Assembly (NCBI RefSeq): GCF_027923545.1
Contig: NZ_BROH01000006.1
Span: 1-64,000, forward strand
Direction of reading: 5' to 3'
Source: Sinisalibacter aestuarii
GTDB lineage: Bacteria; Pseudomonadota; Alphaproteobacteria; Rhodobacterales; Rhodobacteraceae
DNA length: 64,000 nt
Shown here: one piece after another, positions 1 through 7,988 of the stretch
Numbering within the stretch: position 1 is the first letter of the stretch
Layout: each line of letters opens with the position of its first letter
The notes under the pieces: generated by a model
Seen by the model: the letters and a program-made list of their open reading frames with translations, nothing else
What the model was told of the DNA's origin: nothing
Database searches by the model: none
Program-made: the position numbers and the translations under genes

Positions 1-120
1 GCTGTCAGGGTCGATCCCCACCAGCGCCGCCATTTCCAGCTCGTCAGACCCCTTCAGGATCTTCATCATCAGATCCGTGCCGATATTCCCCGAACCGATG
101 ATCGCTACCTTCTTCTTCAT
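1..120 (-). CDS. mhpF: Acetaldehyde dehydrogenase (acylating), N-terminal part
   Basis: Only the first 40 codons are present; the gene runs off the left edge. The N-terminus reads [16 protein letters not shown], with the GxGxxG NAD-binding loop at residues 9-14 typical of MhpF/DmpF. That enzyme oxidises the acetaldehyde released by the MhpE aldolase to acetyl-CoA. Its start overlaps the mhpD stop by four bases (ATGA), so the two are translationally coupled. An aldolase gene (mhpE) would be expected beyond the edge. Family assignment is good despite the short piece because order and overlap match mhp operons. Confidence 0.85.
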   Translation of the reverse strand, partial: MKKKVAIIGSGNIGTDLMMKILKGSDELEMAALVGIDPDS

Positions 121-914
121 TGCGCCTGGTCTCCCGTGTCAAAAGCAATCTGCAGGGGCTCGAAGCCCATGATCTCAAGGCTGAACACATCGCCCCCCGA
201 GACCGGCACAACCGGCCCGAGCGCCCCCGACAGGATCACATCGCCCGCCGCCACCGGGCGGCCCAGCGACGCCATCTTGCGCACCAGCCACAGCGTCGCG
301 TTCAGCGGGTGGCCCATGCAGGCCGCCCCGAGGCCGGTCGAGACCGTGCGCCCGTTGCGCGTCATCATCATCCCGGCAAGCCGCAAATCCAGGCCCGCCA
401 GCGCCCGCGGGCTGCTGCCCAGCGCAAAGCCGCCGCCCGAGGCATTGTCGGCGATCGTGTCGACCAGACCGATATTCCAGTCCGCGATCGCACTGTCGAC
501 GATCTCGATCGCCGGCAGGGCATAGGCGATGGCCCCGATCAGGTCGGTCATCGAGGCCGCCGGATCCTCGATCCCGCGCTCCATCACGAAGGCGATCTCG
601 CCTTCCGCCCGCGGCTGCATGAACCGCGAGATCGCCACCTCGTCGCCGCTGCTGAAGGCGTAATCCGCCCAGAGCACACCGTAATCGGGCTGGTCCACGC
701 CCATCTGCGCCTGAACCGCCGCGGAGGTCAGCCCGATCTTGCGCCCGACAAGCCGACGCCCCGCGGCAAGGCCCCGCGCCGTCACCCCGTCCTGAACCGC
801 CTGCGCATCCTCGAGGCGCGCCAGCCCGTGGCTCTCGCGCAACGGCGCAACCTGCCGAAACGCCGACCGCGCTCGCCACAGAACATCAACCATATCCTCA
901 ATCGACCGGCTCAT
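117..914 (-). CDS. mhpD: 2-keto-4-pentenoate hydratase
   Basis: This 265-residue protein of the MhpD/DmpE/XylJ hydratase family adds water to 2-hydroxypenta-2,4-dienoate to give 4-hydroxy-2-oxovalerate. Visible family features are the GRKIGLTS block near residues 57-64 followed by GVDQPDYG, the metal-ligand pattern EGEIAF near residues 104-109, the acidic IEIVDS strand near 136-141, and [14 protein letters not shown] codon lies directly before the chosen ATG; the ATG is preferred because a GAGGA Shine-Dalgarno sits seven bases upstream of it. It lies between mhpC and mhpF in the usual operon order and length agrees with the family. Confidence 0.93.
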   Translation of the reverse strand: MSRSIEDMVDVLWRARSAFRQVAPLRESHGLARLEDAQAVQDGVTARGLAAGRRLVGRKIGLTSAAVQAQMGVDQPDYGVLWADYAFSSGDEVAISRFMQPRAEGEIAFVMERGIEDPAASMTDLIGAIAYALPAIEIVDSAIADWNIGLVDTIADNASGGGFALGSSPRALAGLDLRLAGMMMTRNGRTVSTGLGAACMGHPLNATLWLVRKMASLGRPVAAGDVILSGALGPVVPVSGGDVFSLEIMGFEPLQIAFDTGDQAQ

Positions 915-950
915 CACTCAATCCTCATCTCACAGCGCAATCGGCGGCGC

Positions 951-1817
951 TCAGCGCCCAAGCAGAAAATCGAGGTGCAGCCGGTTGAAGGTGTCGGCAT
1001 CCTCGAATTGCGGCCAGTGCCCGCAGCCGTTCATCACCTCATAGCGCGCGCCGGGGATCAGCTCGGAAATCCGCCGCCCCTCTTCCGGCGTGGCCGTCGG
1101 ATCGTGCGAGGTCCAGAGCACCAGGGTGGGCGCGGTGATCGTGCCGGTTTCCTCGTCGCTGAACATGTTGCGGCGCCGGATATCCATCTCCTGCAGGCAC
1201 AGAATGCCCTCCATCGCCCCGATCATGCCCGGCTGGGCATAGATCGCCCGCCGCACCTCGACGAGATCGTCGTTCACCTTCGAGGTGTCGTGCATCAGGA
1301 ATTCGAGCCGGGTGCGAATGCGCTCGGGGTTCGGGTCGTTCACCGCTTCCATCGACAGCCGCTTGATCCGCTCCATGACCTCCGGATGGGCGGTCCAGCC
1401 GCCGGCGGTGTTGAGCACCAGCCGATCCACCTTGTCGGGGTGATGAACCGCCAGCCATGCCGCGACCCAGCCACCGAGCGACTCGCCAGACACATGCGCG
1501 CGGTCGCGGCCCAGCGCCTGCATCACCGCGAGCACATGCGCGCCGTAATCCTTTACCTCGTAGCCACTGGCCGGCTTGTCGCTCCAGCCATGTCCGATCA
1601 GATCAATCGCGACGGTCCAGAAATGCTCGCCATGCGAGGCAAAGTTGCGGCTGTATGCCTCGGCATGCCCACCGGTGCCGTGCAGAAGCAGCAGCAGCGG
1701 CTTATCCGGCGTCCCCGACGAGATGAACCGGGTGCGGATACCCCCGGCGTCGATATAGCCCTGACTGAACGCGACGCCGGTCAGGTCGGTCCAGATCGAA
1801 TTGTGAAAATCCGACAT
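951..1817 (-). CDS. mhpC: Meta-cleavage product hydrolase (alpha/beta hydrolase)
   Basis: This 288-residue alpha/beta hydrolase cleaves the C-C bond of the ring-fission product (2-hydroxy-6-oxonona-2,4-dienedioate in the MhpC reaction), releasing succinate and 2-hydroxypentadienoate. The nucleophile elbow GESLGG places the catalytic serine at 113, the acid is Asp239 in TSHDPT, and the base is His267 in GCGHWPQ. The oxyanion region is LLHGTGG near 45-50. The start has a strong AAGGAGAG Shine-Dalgarno. It is 92 bases downstream of mhpB and 36 bases upstream of mhpD. Family relatives act on biphenyl or toluene products, so the exact side chain is inferred from the mhpB neighbour. Confidence 0.92.
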   Translation of the reverse strand: MSDFHNSIWTDLTGVAFSQGYIDAGGIRTRFISSGTPDKPLLLLLHGTGGHAEAYSRNFASHGEHFWTVAIDLIGHGWSDKPASGYEVKDYGAHVLAVMQALGRDRAHVSGESLGGWVAAWLAVHHPDKVDRLVLNTAGGWTAHPEVMERIKRLSMEAVNDPNPERIRTRLEFLMHDTSKVNDDLVEVRRAIYAQPGMIGAMEGILCLQEMDIRRRNMFSDEETGTITAPTLVLWTSHDPTATPEEGRRISELIPGARYEVMNGCGHWPQFEDADTFNRLHLDFLLGR

Positions 1818-1909
1818 TCTGTCTCTCCTTGGATGATATTTGGAGCGCGCAGGCGCCTGGCAACGCCCGGATGGGCGTCGCTATTTCGATTTCGGTCGCG
1901 TCGCCCGCG

Positions 1910-2842
1910 TCAGGCCGCGGTGGCGCTCAGGATCCCCATTCCGGTGATCCATTCGTCAATCGGCTCGTAGAACAGCTCGCGTGCAGCATAGCCCGGGCCC
2001 ATCGCCGCGAGCGCAGCCACCCAGGTGCGCACCTCGTGGCCACCGCGCCCGCCGGTCTCGGTGATCGACCGGTCGGAGGTATCGTCGAGCACGTCGAGCT
2101 TGCCCGCCAGGAAGGCATCGAGCAGCATCCGGTCCCAGGCCGGATCGAGCGGCAGCAGCTTGGAATTGCCCGCGCGCATGGCAATGCCTTCGGTCGTGGC
2201 GCGGTTCTGCCGTATCATTCGCTGTTCGTGGCTGAGATCGCCGCCATTGATCAGCCGCGCCCGCACTTCCGGCGTGGCCGTCGCGAGCGCGGGCACCGGC
2301 GGATCGTGCGACAGGCCGCCGGACCCGAGCACCAGCACCCGCTCCGGCGCCGCGCGGGCCCATTCGCCCACTGCCTCGCCGATGGCGCGGACGCGCTCGA
2401 AATTGGGCCGCGGGTCCGCCGCCGAGTTGATGAAGATCGGGATGATCCGCGACAACGGATAGGCATCCGCGAGCAGTTCGACCGGCTGCATCGCCCCGTG
2501 ATCCACCTCCATCCGGTAGGAAATCGCGGTATCGACGCCCCGGTCCATGACGTGCCGGACAAGGTCCAGTGCCCGGTCCTGGGGGATGTTCAATTTACCG
2601 GCCGCGGTGCCGTAATCGCCGATCGACTGCCCTTCGATCCCGACGCAGAACGAGGGCAGCAGGTCGTAGAAGAACCCGTTCACGTGATCGGGGTAGAAGA
2701 CCACCGTCAGTTCCGGCTCGGCGGCGGCGACAAAATTCCGCGCTTCGTTCAGCGCGGCATGAAACCGCTTTTCCGTATCCGGACTCGCGCGGTTTTTGTC
2801 CATAATCGGGCTGTGCGACATGCAAACCGAACCGACAATCAT
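1910..2842 (-). CDS. mhpB: 2,3-dihydroxyphenylpropionate 1,2-dioxygenase
   Basis: This 310-residue class III extradiol ring-cleavage dioxygenase opens the catechol ring of 3-(2,3-dihydroxyphenyl)propionate or the cinnamate analogue. The Fe(II)-site histidine motifs of the LigB superfamily are visible: CMSHSP near the N-terminus and YPDHVNGFF. Acid-base histidines lie in MEVDHGAMQP and GSGGLSHDPP. The frame stays open upstream to 3079, but the start at 2842 is chosen because it has a GGGAGGAG Shine-Dalgarno six bases away, gives the usual family length (about 314), and avoids overlap with the divergent regulator. It is the first gene of the mhpBCDF operon. No mhpA hydroxylase is in the window. 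Confidence 0.93.
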   Translation of the reverse strand: MIVGSVCMSHSPIMDKNRASPDTEKRFHAALNEARNFVAAAEPELTVVFYPDHVNGFFYDLLPSFCVGIEGQSIGDYGTAAGKLNIPQDRALDLVRHVMDRGVDTAISYRMEVDHGAMQPVELLADAYPLSRIIPIFINSAADPRPNFERVRAIGEAVGEWARAAPERVLVLGSGGLSHDPPVPALATATPEVRARLINGGDLSHEQRMIRQNRATTEGIAMRAGNSKLLPLDPAWDRMLLDAFLAGKLDVLDDTSDRSITETGGRGGHEVRTWVAALAAMGPGYAARELFYEPIDEWITGMGILSATAA

Positions 2843-3006
2843 GTAAACTCCTCCCAGAAATCTCGCAGTCGTCACCGCCCGCGCATCGTCTCTGCAAGAG
2901 AACGAGCGGGGCACGAACCGCTTGTCTGGCCCGAAAATGAGAAGCGATTTGACGAGTGGCAACACGCATTGCCATAGTGTTCTCCAAGTGAACACAGGGT
3001 GACGAG
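2843..3006. promoter_or_regulatory. Divergent control region of mhpB and the IclR gene
   Basis: This 164-base region separates the starts of mhpB (left) and the IclR regulator (right) and must hold both promoters. Its only clear structured element is the inverted repeat at 2977-2995. I could not assign convincing -35/-10 boxes by eye. Confidence 0.7.
2977..2995. promoter_or_regulatory. Candidate IclR operator 1
   Basis: The sequence GTGTTCTCCAAGTGAACAC is an inverted repeat with six-base arms (GTGTTC / GAACAC) and a seven-base spacer. It ends 11 bases before the regulator start, a position suited to autoregulation as well as control of mhpB. A near-identical copy occurs at 3825-3841. Binding by the adjacent IclR protein is inferred. 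Confidence 0.6.
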
Positions 3007-3849
3007 ATGACGACCGGACAGGACACCCCATACAAGGACGTTCGTGCATTGGCGCGCGGCCTGGGGGTGATCGAGGCATTGAGCGAGATGGGCTGGGCCA
3101 AGGTCGGCGAACTCAGCACCGCCGTCGATATCGACCGCTCTTCGCTGTATCGCCTGATCAATACGCTGATCCAGCTTGGCTACGTCGTGCGCCGAAAAGA
3201 AGACGGCGCCGTCGCGCTCACGGTCAAGATCGCGCATCTCGCCGCCGGGCTTCGCGATGGGGATGTCATTGCGCAGATCGCGGCCCCCTTCATGCGTGAC
3301 CTCACGAAAGAAGTGCTTTGGCCATCCGATTTCGCGAGCTTCATCCGCGGCAGCGTGACAATCCGATTTTCCACCCACCAGATCAGCCCGATGTCGGTTC
3401 ATCGTGGCGTGATCGGAAAAAACCGCCATCTGTTTCGCTCTGCCATCGGCAGCGCCATCCTCTCGGCGATGACGCCTGCCGAACTCGATGCCGCGCTGGA
3501 CATTGTCGAGCGGGTTGGTGGCGAAGAGGCTGATGAGGCACGCAACCGCCATGCGGTGAACCGCCTGGTCGAATCCGTGCGCGCAGCGGGTTACGCCAGC
3601 TCGATCGGCGCGCTGGAAAGCAATATCAGCGCGATTGCCCTCCCGGTTTTCGGGCCGGATCGGCGCGTTGCAGGCGCCATGAACCTGATCTTCTTTCGGC
3701 GGGCCATGACCTCGGCCGAAGCCGCCGCGCGGTATCTGCCAGCCATGAAGCATTGCGTTACCGGGATTGAAACCGCGCTTGTCAAACGCGCAGCCGAGGA
3801 GGAAGGCGCCGCCAACGCCGATCCTGTTCACCAAGAGAACAATATCTAA
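3007..3849 (+). CDS. IclR-family transcriptional regulator of the mhp genes
   Basis: This 280-residue protein has the IclR layout: an N-terminal winged helix-turn-helix (about residues 15-75, including DIDRSSLYRLINTLIQLG) and a C-terminal effector-binding domain (about 90-265). Divergent placement from mhpB and the TRAP transporter downstream point to an MhpR-like role, controlling dihydroxyphenylpropionate degradation and uptake. The last codons contain operator 2, so the 3' end doubles as regulatory DNA for the transporter. MhpR-type proteins usually activate in the presence of substrate; activator versus repressor cannot be decided here. Confidence 0.88.
   Translation: MTTGQDTPYKDVRALARGLGVIEALSEMGWAKVGELSTAVDIDRSSLYRLINTLIQLGYVVRRKEDGAVALTVKIAHLAAGLRDGDVIAQIAAPFMRDLTKEVLWPSDFASFIRGSVTIRFSTHQISPMSVHRGVIGKNRHLFRSAIGSAILSAMTPAELDAALDIVERVGGEEADEARNRHAVNRLVESVRAAGYASSIGALESNISAIALPVFGPDRRVAGAMNLIFFRRAMTSAEAAARYLPAMKHCVTGIETALVKRAAEEEGAANADPVHQENNI
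3825..3841. promoter_or_regulatory. Candidate IclR operator 2 (upstream of TRAP genes)
   Basis: TGTTCACCAAGAGAACA differs from operator 1 (TGTTCTCCAAGTGAACA) at only two positions and keeps the TGTTC-N7-GAACA symmetry. It lies inside the last nine codons of the regulator gene and about 108 bases before the TRAP receptor start. This suggests the transporter belongs to the same regulon. Confidence 0.55.
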
Positions 3850-3948
3850 TTCCGGTTTGCCCGTCCTGACCTTCTGAACGACCCTGACCCGCGCGAACCG
3901 GACGTAGCAGGCGCTACCGTCCCCAAAACAAAACCAGGGAGGAATAGA

Positions 3949-4974
3949 ATGACGGGTTTTCCCGCTTTGGCACGCCATTGGGCACTTGGAACCGCGGCGG
4001 TCCTGACAATTGGGACGCTGACGCCGGCTTCGGCCCAGGAAACAACACTGCGTTTCGGTACCTTCGTTGGCCCCACCTCGTTTCTGAATACGGATATCTT
4101 CGAGCCCTGGCTGGCCCAGATCGAGGAGGCGAGCGGCGGCCAGCTGGCGTTCGAAATCCTGTCCGGCGGTGCCGCGGCCAAACCGACCGAGGTGATCGAT
4201 TCCGTTCTGGCCGGCATCATCGACGTGGGCTGGAGCATCACCTCCTACAACCCTGGCCGTTTCAACGCCGCCGGGGTCAGCGAATTGCCGCTGCTGACGC
4301 TGAATCCCGCCGAAGGCTCGGTGGGCATGGCCGCGCTCTACGATGCCGGGCTGCTTGACGGGTTCGACGGCGTGAAGGTGCTCGGCGTTGGCACCGCCGA
4401 CGTGGCCCGGCTGCACATGGCCATCGACGTCACCGGGCTGGCGGATTTCGAGGGCACCAAGATCCGCGCGGCTGGCCGTGTTCTTTCCGAGATGCTGGAA
4501 CGGATCGGCGCGACCCCCGTCGGCATGCCGATCACCTCGGTTGCCGAAAGCCTCGCGAAGAACGTGATCGACGGCGCAGCAGCGGACTGGTTCTCGGTCG
4601 AGAGCTTCCGGCTCATCGACTCGACCAAGACCCACATGGACCTCGAACTTGGCGCCCCAGCCATGTACCTGGTGATGAACCAGGCCCGCTATGACCAGTT
4701 GCCCGATGACGTCAAAGCGCTGTTCGACACCTATTCGGCCAGCGCATTCGCGGAATTCTGGGGCACCCGCCTGACCGCCGAGAGCAACCGGGTGCGCGAT
4801 GTCGTTGCGCAAACGGAAGGGCATGTTCTGCTCGAACCGACGGAAGCGGAGCAAGCCACCTGGAACGCGGCTGCCGAAGCTGAAATCGCGGCATGGACGG
4901 ACTCGACAGCAAACGGTCAGGCCGTGATAGATACCTACAATGCGGCGGTGCACGCGGTGCGCGAGGCACAATAA
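3949..4974 (+). CDS. TRAP transporter substrate-binding protein (DctP family)
   Basis: This 341-residue periplasmic receptor has a signal peptide ending at about ASA (residues 27-29). The DctP-type fold is supported by GTKIRAAGR, which holds the arginine that pairs with a substrate carboxylate in this family, and by the FNAAGVSELPLL region. A GGAGG Shine-Dalgarno precedes the ATG. It lies directly before a fused DctQM membrane component and next to the mhp regulator. The likely ligand is an aromatic carboxylate such as a hydroxyphenylpropionate or cinnamate; this is inferred from context only. Confidence 0.88.
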   Translation: MTGFPALARHWALGTAAVLTIGTLTPASAQETTLRFGTFVGPTSFLNTDIFEPWLAQIEEASGGQLAFEILSGGAAAKPTEVIDSVLAGIIDVGWSITSYNPGRFNAAGVSELPLLTLNPAEGSVGMAALYDAGLLDGFDGVKVLGVGTADVARLHMAIDVTGLADFEGTKIRAAGRVLSEMLERIGATPVGMPITSVAESLAKNVIDGAAADWFSVESFRLIDSTKTHMDLELGAPAMYLVMNQARYDQLPDDVKALFDTYSASAFAEFWGTRLTAESNRVRDVVAQTEGHVLLEPTEAEQATWNAAAEAEIAAWTDSTANGQAVIDTYNAAVHAVREAQ

Positions 4975-5047
4975 GGTGGGGGCCGATGTTCTTGCCCGCT
5001 CGGCAGAACAATCCCGCGAACATAACGCTCTGGACAGGAGAGTCGGA

Positions 5048-6907
5048 TTGTTTTCTAGAGCATCGGCCCTTTCGGGTTACCTGGCCGGAGCTGCGCTTTT
5101 GCTCGCAGCTCTGGCCGTCACCACCGACGTGATCCTGCGTTGGGCCATCGACAGGCCGATCAAGGGCCTTTTCGAACTGTCCGAACTCGGGTTTGCCGCG
5201 ATCATCGCGCTCGGCTTTGCCTATGCGAACGATACCAGGCGGCATGTTGCCCTGGAACTGATCGGCAGCCTTACGGGTCGCAAACGCGGTCTGCACGTTG
5301 TCGCGAGCCTGCTCTCTGCCGTCACCTTCGCGTTGTTTACCTATTTTCTGTGGCACCACGCCGGGGCAAAGACCTCCTATGGCGAAACCACGCTCGTGCT
5401 CGGCCTGCCGATCGGGCCATTCTGGTATGCGGCCAGTGGTCTGATGGCGCTCAGCTTTCTTGCGCAGATACCCGCTGTGCTGCTCGATTTGAGAGAGATC
5501 GCCGGCAACGCCCCCCGCGAGATCGCCAGTGAACTGGCCGCGCCCCTCCTCCTGCTCGCCGGCTTCGCCCTCGCGATCGGCGCTCTCTTTCTGCTGCCCT
5601 CCGGCGCCACGGCGCTCACCAAGGTCGGACTGGGTTTCGCCGCGCTGTATCTGCTTGCGCTCGCACATGTGCCGCTTGGCGTGGCGCTCGCCATCGCCGG
5701 ACTTCTGGGAAGTTACGCATTGCTGGGCCAGACGCCCGCGCAACTGATCGGCATCAACAGCCTCACCGGCTCGCTGGCCAGCCCCGACCTCGCCGCCCTG
5801 CCGCTGTTTCTTCTGATGGGCAATCTGGCCATTGCCGCAGGCTTTGCCGACGATATTTTCCAGGCCGCCAGCGCCCTCTTCGGGCGGCTGCGCGGCGGGC
5901 ACGCGCTGGCGACGATCATCGGCTGCGCCGGCTTCGGCGCAATCTCGGGATCGTCGGTCGCCACCACGGCAACCATCGGCGGCGTCGCCTATCGCGAGAT
6001 GAAAACCCGGAACTACGCGCCCGGTCTTGCAACCGGGTCGATCGCTGCGGGCGGCACACTCGGCGCGCTGGTGCCTCCTTCGGTCATCCTCATCATCTAC
6101 TGCGTCATCGCCGAACAGTCGATTTCGGAAGCTTTCGCGGCGGCGCTGGTTCCCGCGCTGCTCGCCATCGCACTCTATGCCGTGACGGTGCTCGTGCTCG
6201 CACATCTGTCGCCGCGCATGGCGCCGGCCCCCGGCCCCGAGCAGCGGTTTCGCCCGATCTTCGCGCTACGGGCCGCATGGCGGCCCGCCGCCCTGTTCCT
6301 TTCGGTGCTGGGCGGGCTCTATGGCGGGCTGTTCACGGTGCAGGAGGCGGCGGCGGTCGGCACCGGCTTCGCCTTCGTCTTCTGGCTCGCCTCGGGCCGT
6401 GCCAGCATTGCCGGCTTGCTGGATGCGATACGCGAAGCGGTCGCCAGCAGCGCCGTCTTCTACCTCATTCTCATCGGCGCCGGCATTTTCGGCTCTTTCC
6501 TGAACCTTGCGGGCGTCACCAACGCGGTGCTGTCGGTCATCAACCCCGAAACCATGCCCGCCTGGCTGGTGCTGGCCCTGCTCGCAATCATGTACCTGAT
6601 CCTCGGCAGCGTGTTCGACACCGTTGCGGCGCTGGTGGTCACCGTGCCCTTCGTGATCCCGATCATCCTTGCGCTCGACTACGATCTTGTCTGGTGGGGG
6701 ATCGTCACGCTCAGCCTTGTGGAAATCGGCATGATCACGCCGCCCATCGGAATGAACGTGTTCGTCCTCAAGGGCATGCTCGGTGGGCAGGTTTCGATTG
6801 CGTCGATCTTCCGCGGAGTCATCCCGTTCCTGGCGGCGGACCTTGTCAGGCTGGTGATCCTGATCGCCTTCCCCGGTCTCACGCTCTGGCTTCCCTCGGC
6901 CTGGTAG
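5048..6907 (+). CDS. TRAP transporter fused DctQ-DctM permease
   Basis: This 619-residue membrane protein joins the small DctQ subunit (about residues 1-165, four membrane segments) to the large DctM subunit (about 190-619, with GCAGFGAISGSSVATTATIG and the closing EIGMITPPIGMNVFVLKG signatures). It provides sodium-coupled uptake with the preceding receptor. The start is unusual: no ATG fits, and TTG at 5048 is preferred because AGGAGAG ends five bases upstream. A GTG at 4976, just after the receptor stop, is an alternative that would add 24 residues. Confidence 0.87.
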   Translation: MFSRASALSGYLAGAALLLAALAVTTDVILRWAIDRPIKGLFELSELGFAAIIALGFAYANDTRRHVALELIGSLTGRKRGLHVVASLLSAVTFALFTYFLWHHAGAKTSYGETTLVLGLPIGPFWYAASGLMALSFLAQIPAVLLDLREIAGNAPREIASELAAPLLLLAGFALAIGALFLLPSGATALTKVGLGFAALYLLALAHVPLGVALAIAGLLGSYALLGQTPAQLIGINSLTGSLASPDLAALPLFLLMGNLAIAAGFADDIFQAASALFGRLRGGHALATIIGCAGFGAISGSSVATTATIGGVAYREMKTRNYAPGLATGSIAAGGTLGALVPPSVILIIYCVIAEQSISEAFAAALVPALLAIALYAVTVLVLAHLSPRMAPAPGPEQRFRPIFALRAAWRPAALFLSVLGGLYGGLFTVQEAAAVGTGFAFVFWLASGRASIAGLLDAIREAVASSAVFYLILIGAGIFGSFLNLAGVTNAVLSVINPETMPAWLVLALLAIMYLILGSVFDTVAALVVTVPFVIPIILALDYDLVWWGIVTLSLVEIGMITPPIGMNVFVLKGMLGGQVSIASIFRGVIPFLAADLVRLVILIAFPGLTLWLPSAW

Positions 6908-7183
6908 AGCAAGGCCGTTTTGCGGCCCCGGCGCCGGCGACCCGACTGACATATTCAGCAGCGCCCGCTTGGCACGCCATGGAGTCAGACCTTCGGCGCA
7001 AACGACGGGCCTCACCTTGTGTCACGTCGCCGCCTTCGAAAAGGTGTGGTTGAGGCTTCCCTGGATTTGCAGACGGCTTGTCCCCTGACTTTGAGGCACG
7101 GGGGCCGAGATGAGGACAAGCGGTTCGCGTAGAGATCGGGCATACAGAGATGCCGGGCCGATCGCATTCAGCCCGGCAACCGT
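6908..7183. other. Intergenic region between TRAP and DUF4386 genes
   Basis: This 276-base stretch has no credible gene on either strand. It contains a nested inverted repeat (GCTTGTCC at 7076-7083 with GGACAAGC at 7114-7121) and a hairpin at 7151-7178. Nothing else is recognised. Confidence 0.5.
7151..7178 (-). terminator. Hairpin downstream of the DUF4386 gene
   Basis: TGCCGGGC (7151-7158) pairs perfectly with GCCCGGCA (7171-7178) around a 12-base loop, immediately past the stop of the minus-strand gene. There is no clear T-run, so it may stall or terminate only weakly. Confidence 0.4.
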
Positions 7184-7864
7184 TCACTCCGCAGTCACCG
7201 GTATGTTGAAGCCTTTGCCGATCAGCCAGACGCTCAGGCTCAGCTCGAACAGCCCACCCGGCAGCGCCAGCATCACGCCGATGGGGTAGCCGAACATCTC
7301 CGCCGTGGTGCCGACCATAAAGACGAGGTAGCCAACGAAGCCCCAGACGGCCAACACGCGTGGCACCAGACGCCCGAAGAAAAGCGCTGTGCATAGGATT
7401 AACCCTCCAATGCCCCACAGCGTCATACTCATCTGATAGCCGTAGAACCCGCCTTGTTTCAGCACGAAGGCGATGGCGTCGAACGACTCGGTGGCGACGT
7501 TGCCGCCGATGCTGGCTTCGCTCAGCGGTACGAGCAGGGCGAGGAACAGAGCGCCGATCACGGCGGTCGTGGTGGCCGTGATCCCCGCTGCAAGATAGCC
7601 GCGCGCCACGTAGCCGCTGACGGTTTTGAGGACGGGGAAGGCCAGGACCGACAGGCCGATGTTCACAAAGGAATGCACGATCGCCATGAGGAGCACGCCG
7701 ATCATCAGCGTCGTCTTGCCGGCGAACACACCCTCAAGCCCGAGGGCATTGTCGGCAACCGAGGCCACCATTCCGCTGCCGGCGCCGTAGCTCACGAAGG
7801 CCAGGATGAAGAAGATGCCGAACAGCCGTGCGGCCAGGCGGTGGGCGTTGAGGTCTTGGGTCAT
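7184..7864 (-). CDS. DUF4386-type integral membrane protein
   Basis: This 226-residue hydrophobic protein has about six membrane segments, the first beginning at residue 12 (RLFGIFFILAFVSYGAGSG). Composition and length fit DUF4386 proteins, which have no established function. The start has a GGAGA Shine-Dalgarno. It is a single gene 124 bases downstream of the MDR reductase on the same strand, so co-transcription is possible. No catalytic motif was seen. Confidence 0.75.
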   Translation of the reverse strand: MTQDLNAHRLAARLFGIFFILAFVSYGAGSGMVASVADNALGLEGVFAGKTTLMIGVLLMAIVHSFVNIGLSVLAFPVLKTVSGYVARGYLAAGITATTTAVIGALFLALLVPLSEASIGGNVATESFDAIAFVLKQGGFYGYQMSMTLWGIGGLILCTALFFGRLVPRVLAVWGFVGYLVFMVGTTAEMFGYPIGVMLALPGGLFELSLSVWLIGKGFNIPVTAE

Positions 7865-7988
7865 TGTGTTTCTCCGAAATTGGGTGCCCGGTCCGGCGCT
7901 GCGGATGTGGCGCGTGTGCGGGGGAATGAGATGTTGTGAAATCCGAAGGCACGGTCGCCTGCGGTGTTAAAGTTCCGTTCAGCGACGT

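Noticed and set aside
120-1970. Very long open frame on the plus strand opposite mhpD and mhpC
   Set aside because: It is antisense to genes with clear family motifs, Arg/His-rich, and has no recognisable domain; it is a by-product of high GC.
2843-3079. N-terminal extension of mhpB to 3079
   Set aside because: It would overlap the divergent IclR gene, lacks family similarity, and the internal ATG at 2842 has a strong Shine-Dalgarno.
2872-4971. A 699-codon minus-strand open frame across the regulator and TRAP receptor
   Set aside because: The plus-strand genes have intact domains and signal peptide; the antisense frame has no similarity and no ribosome site.
6913-6927. Hairpin GGCCG-TTTTG-CGGCC after the TRAP permease
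   Set aside because: Only five base pairs and no T-run; too weak to call a terminator.
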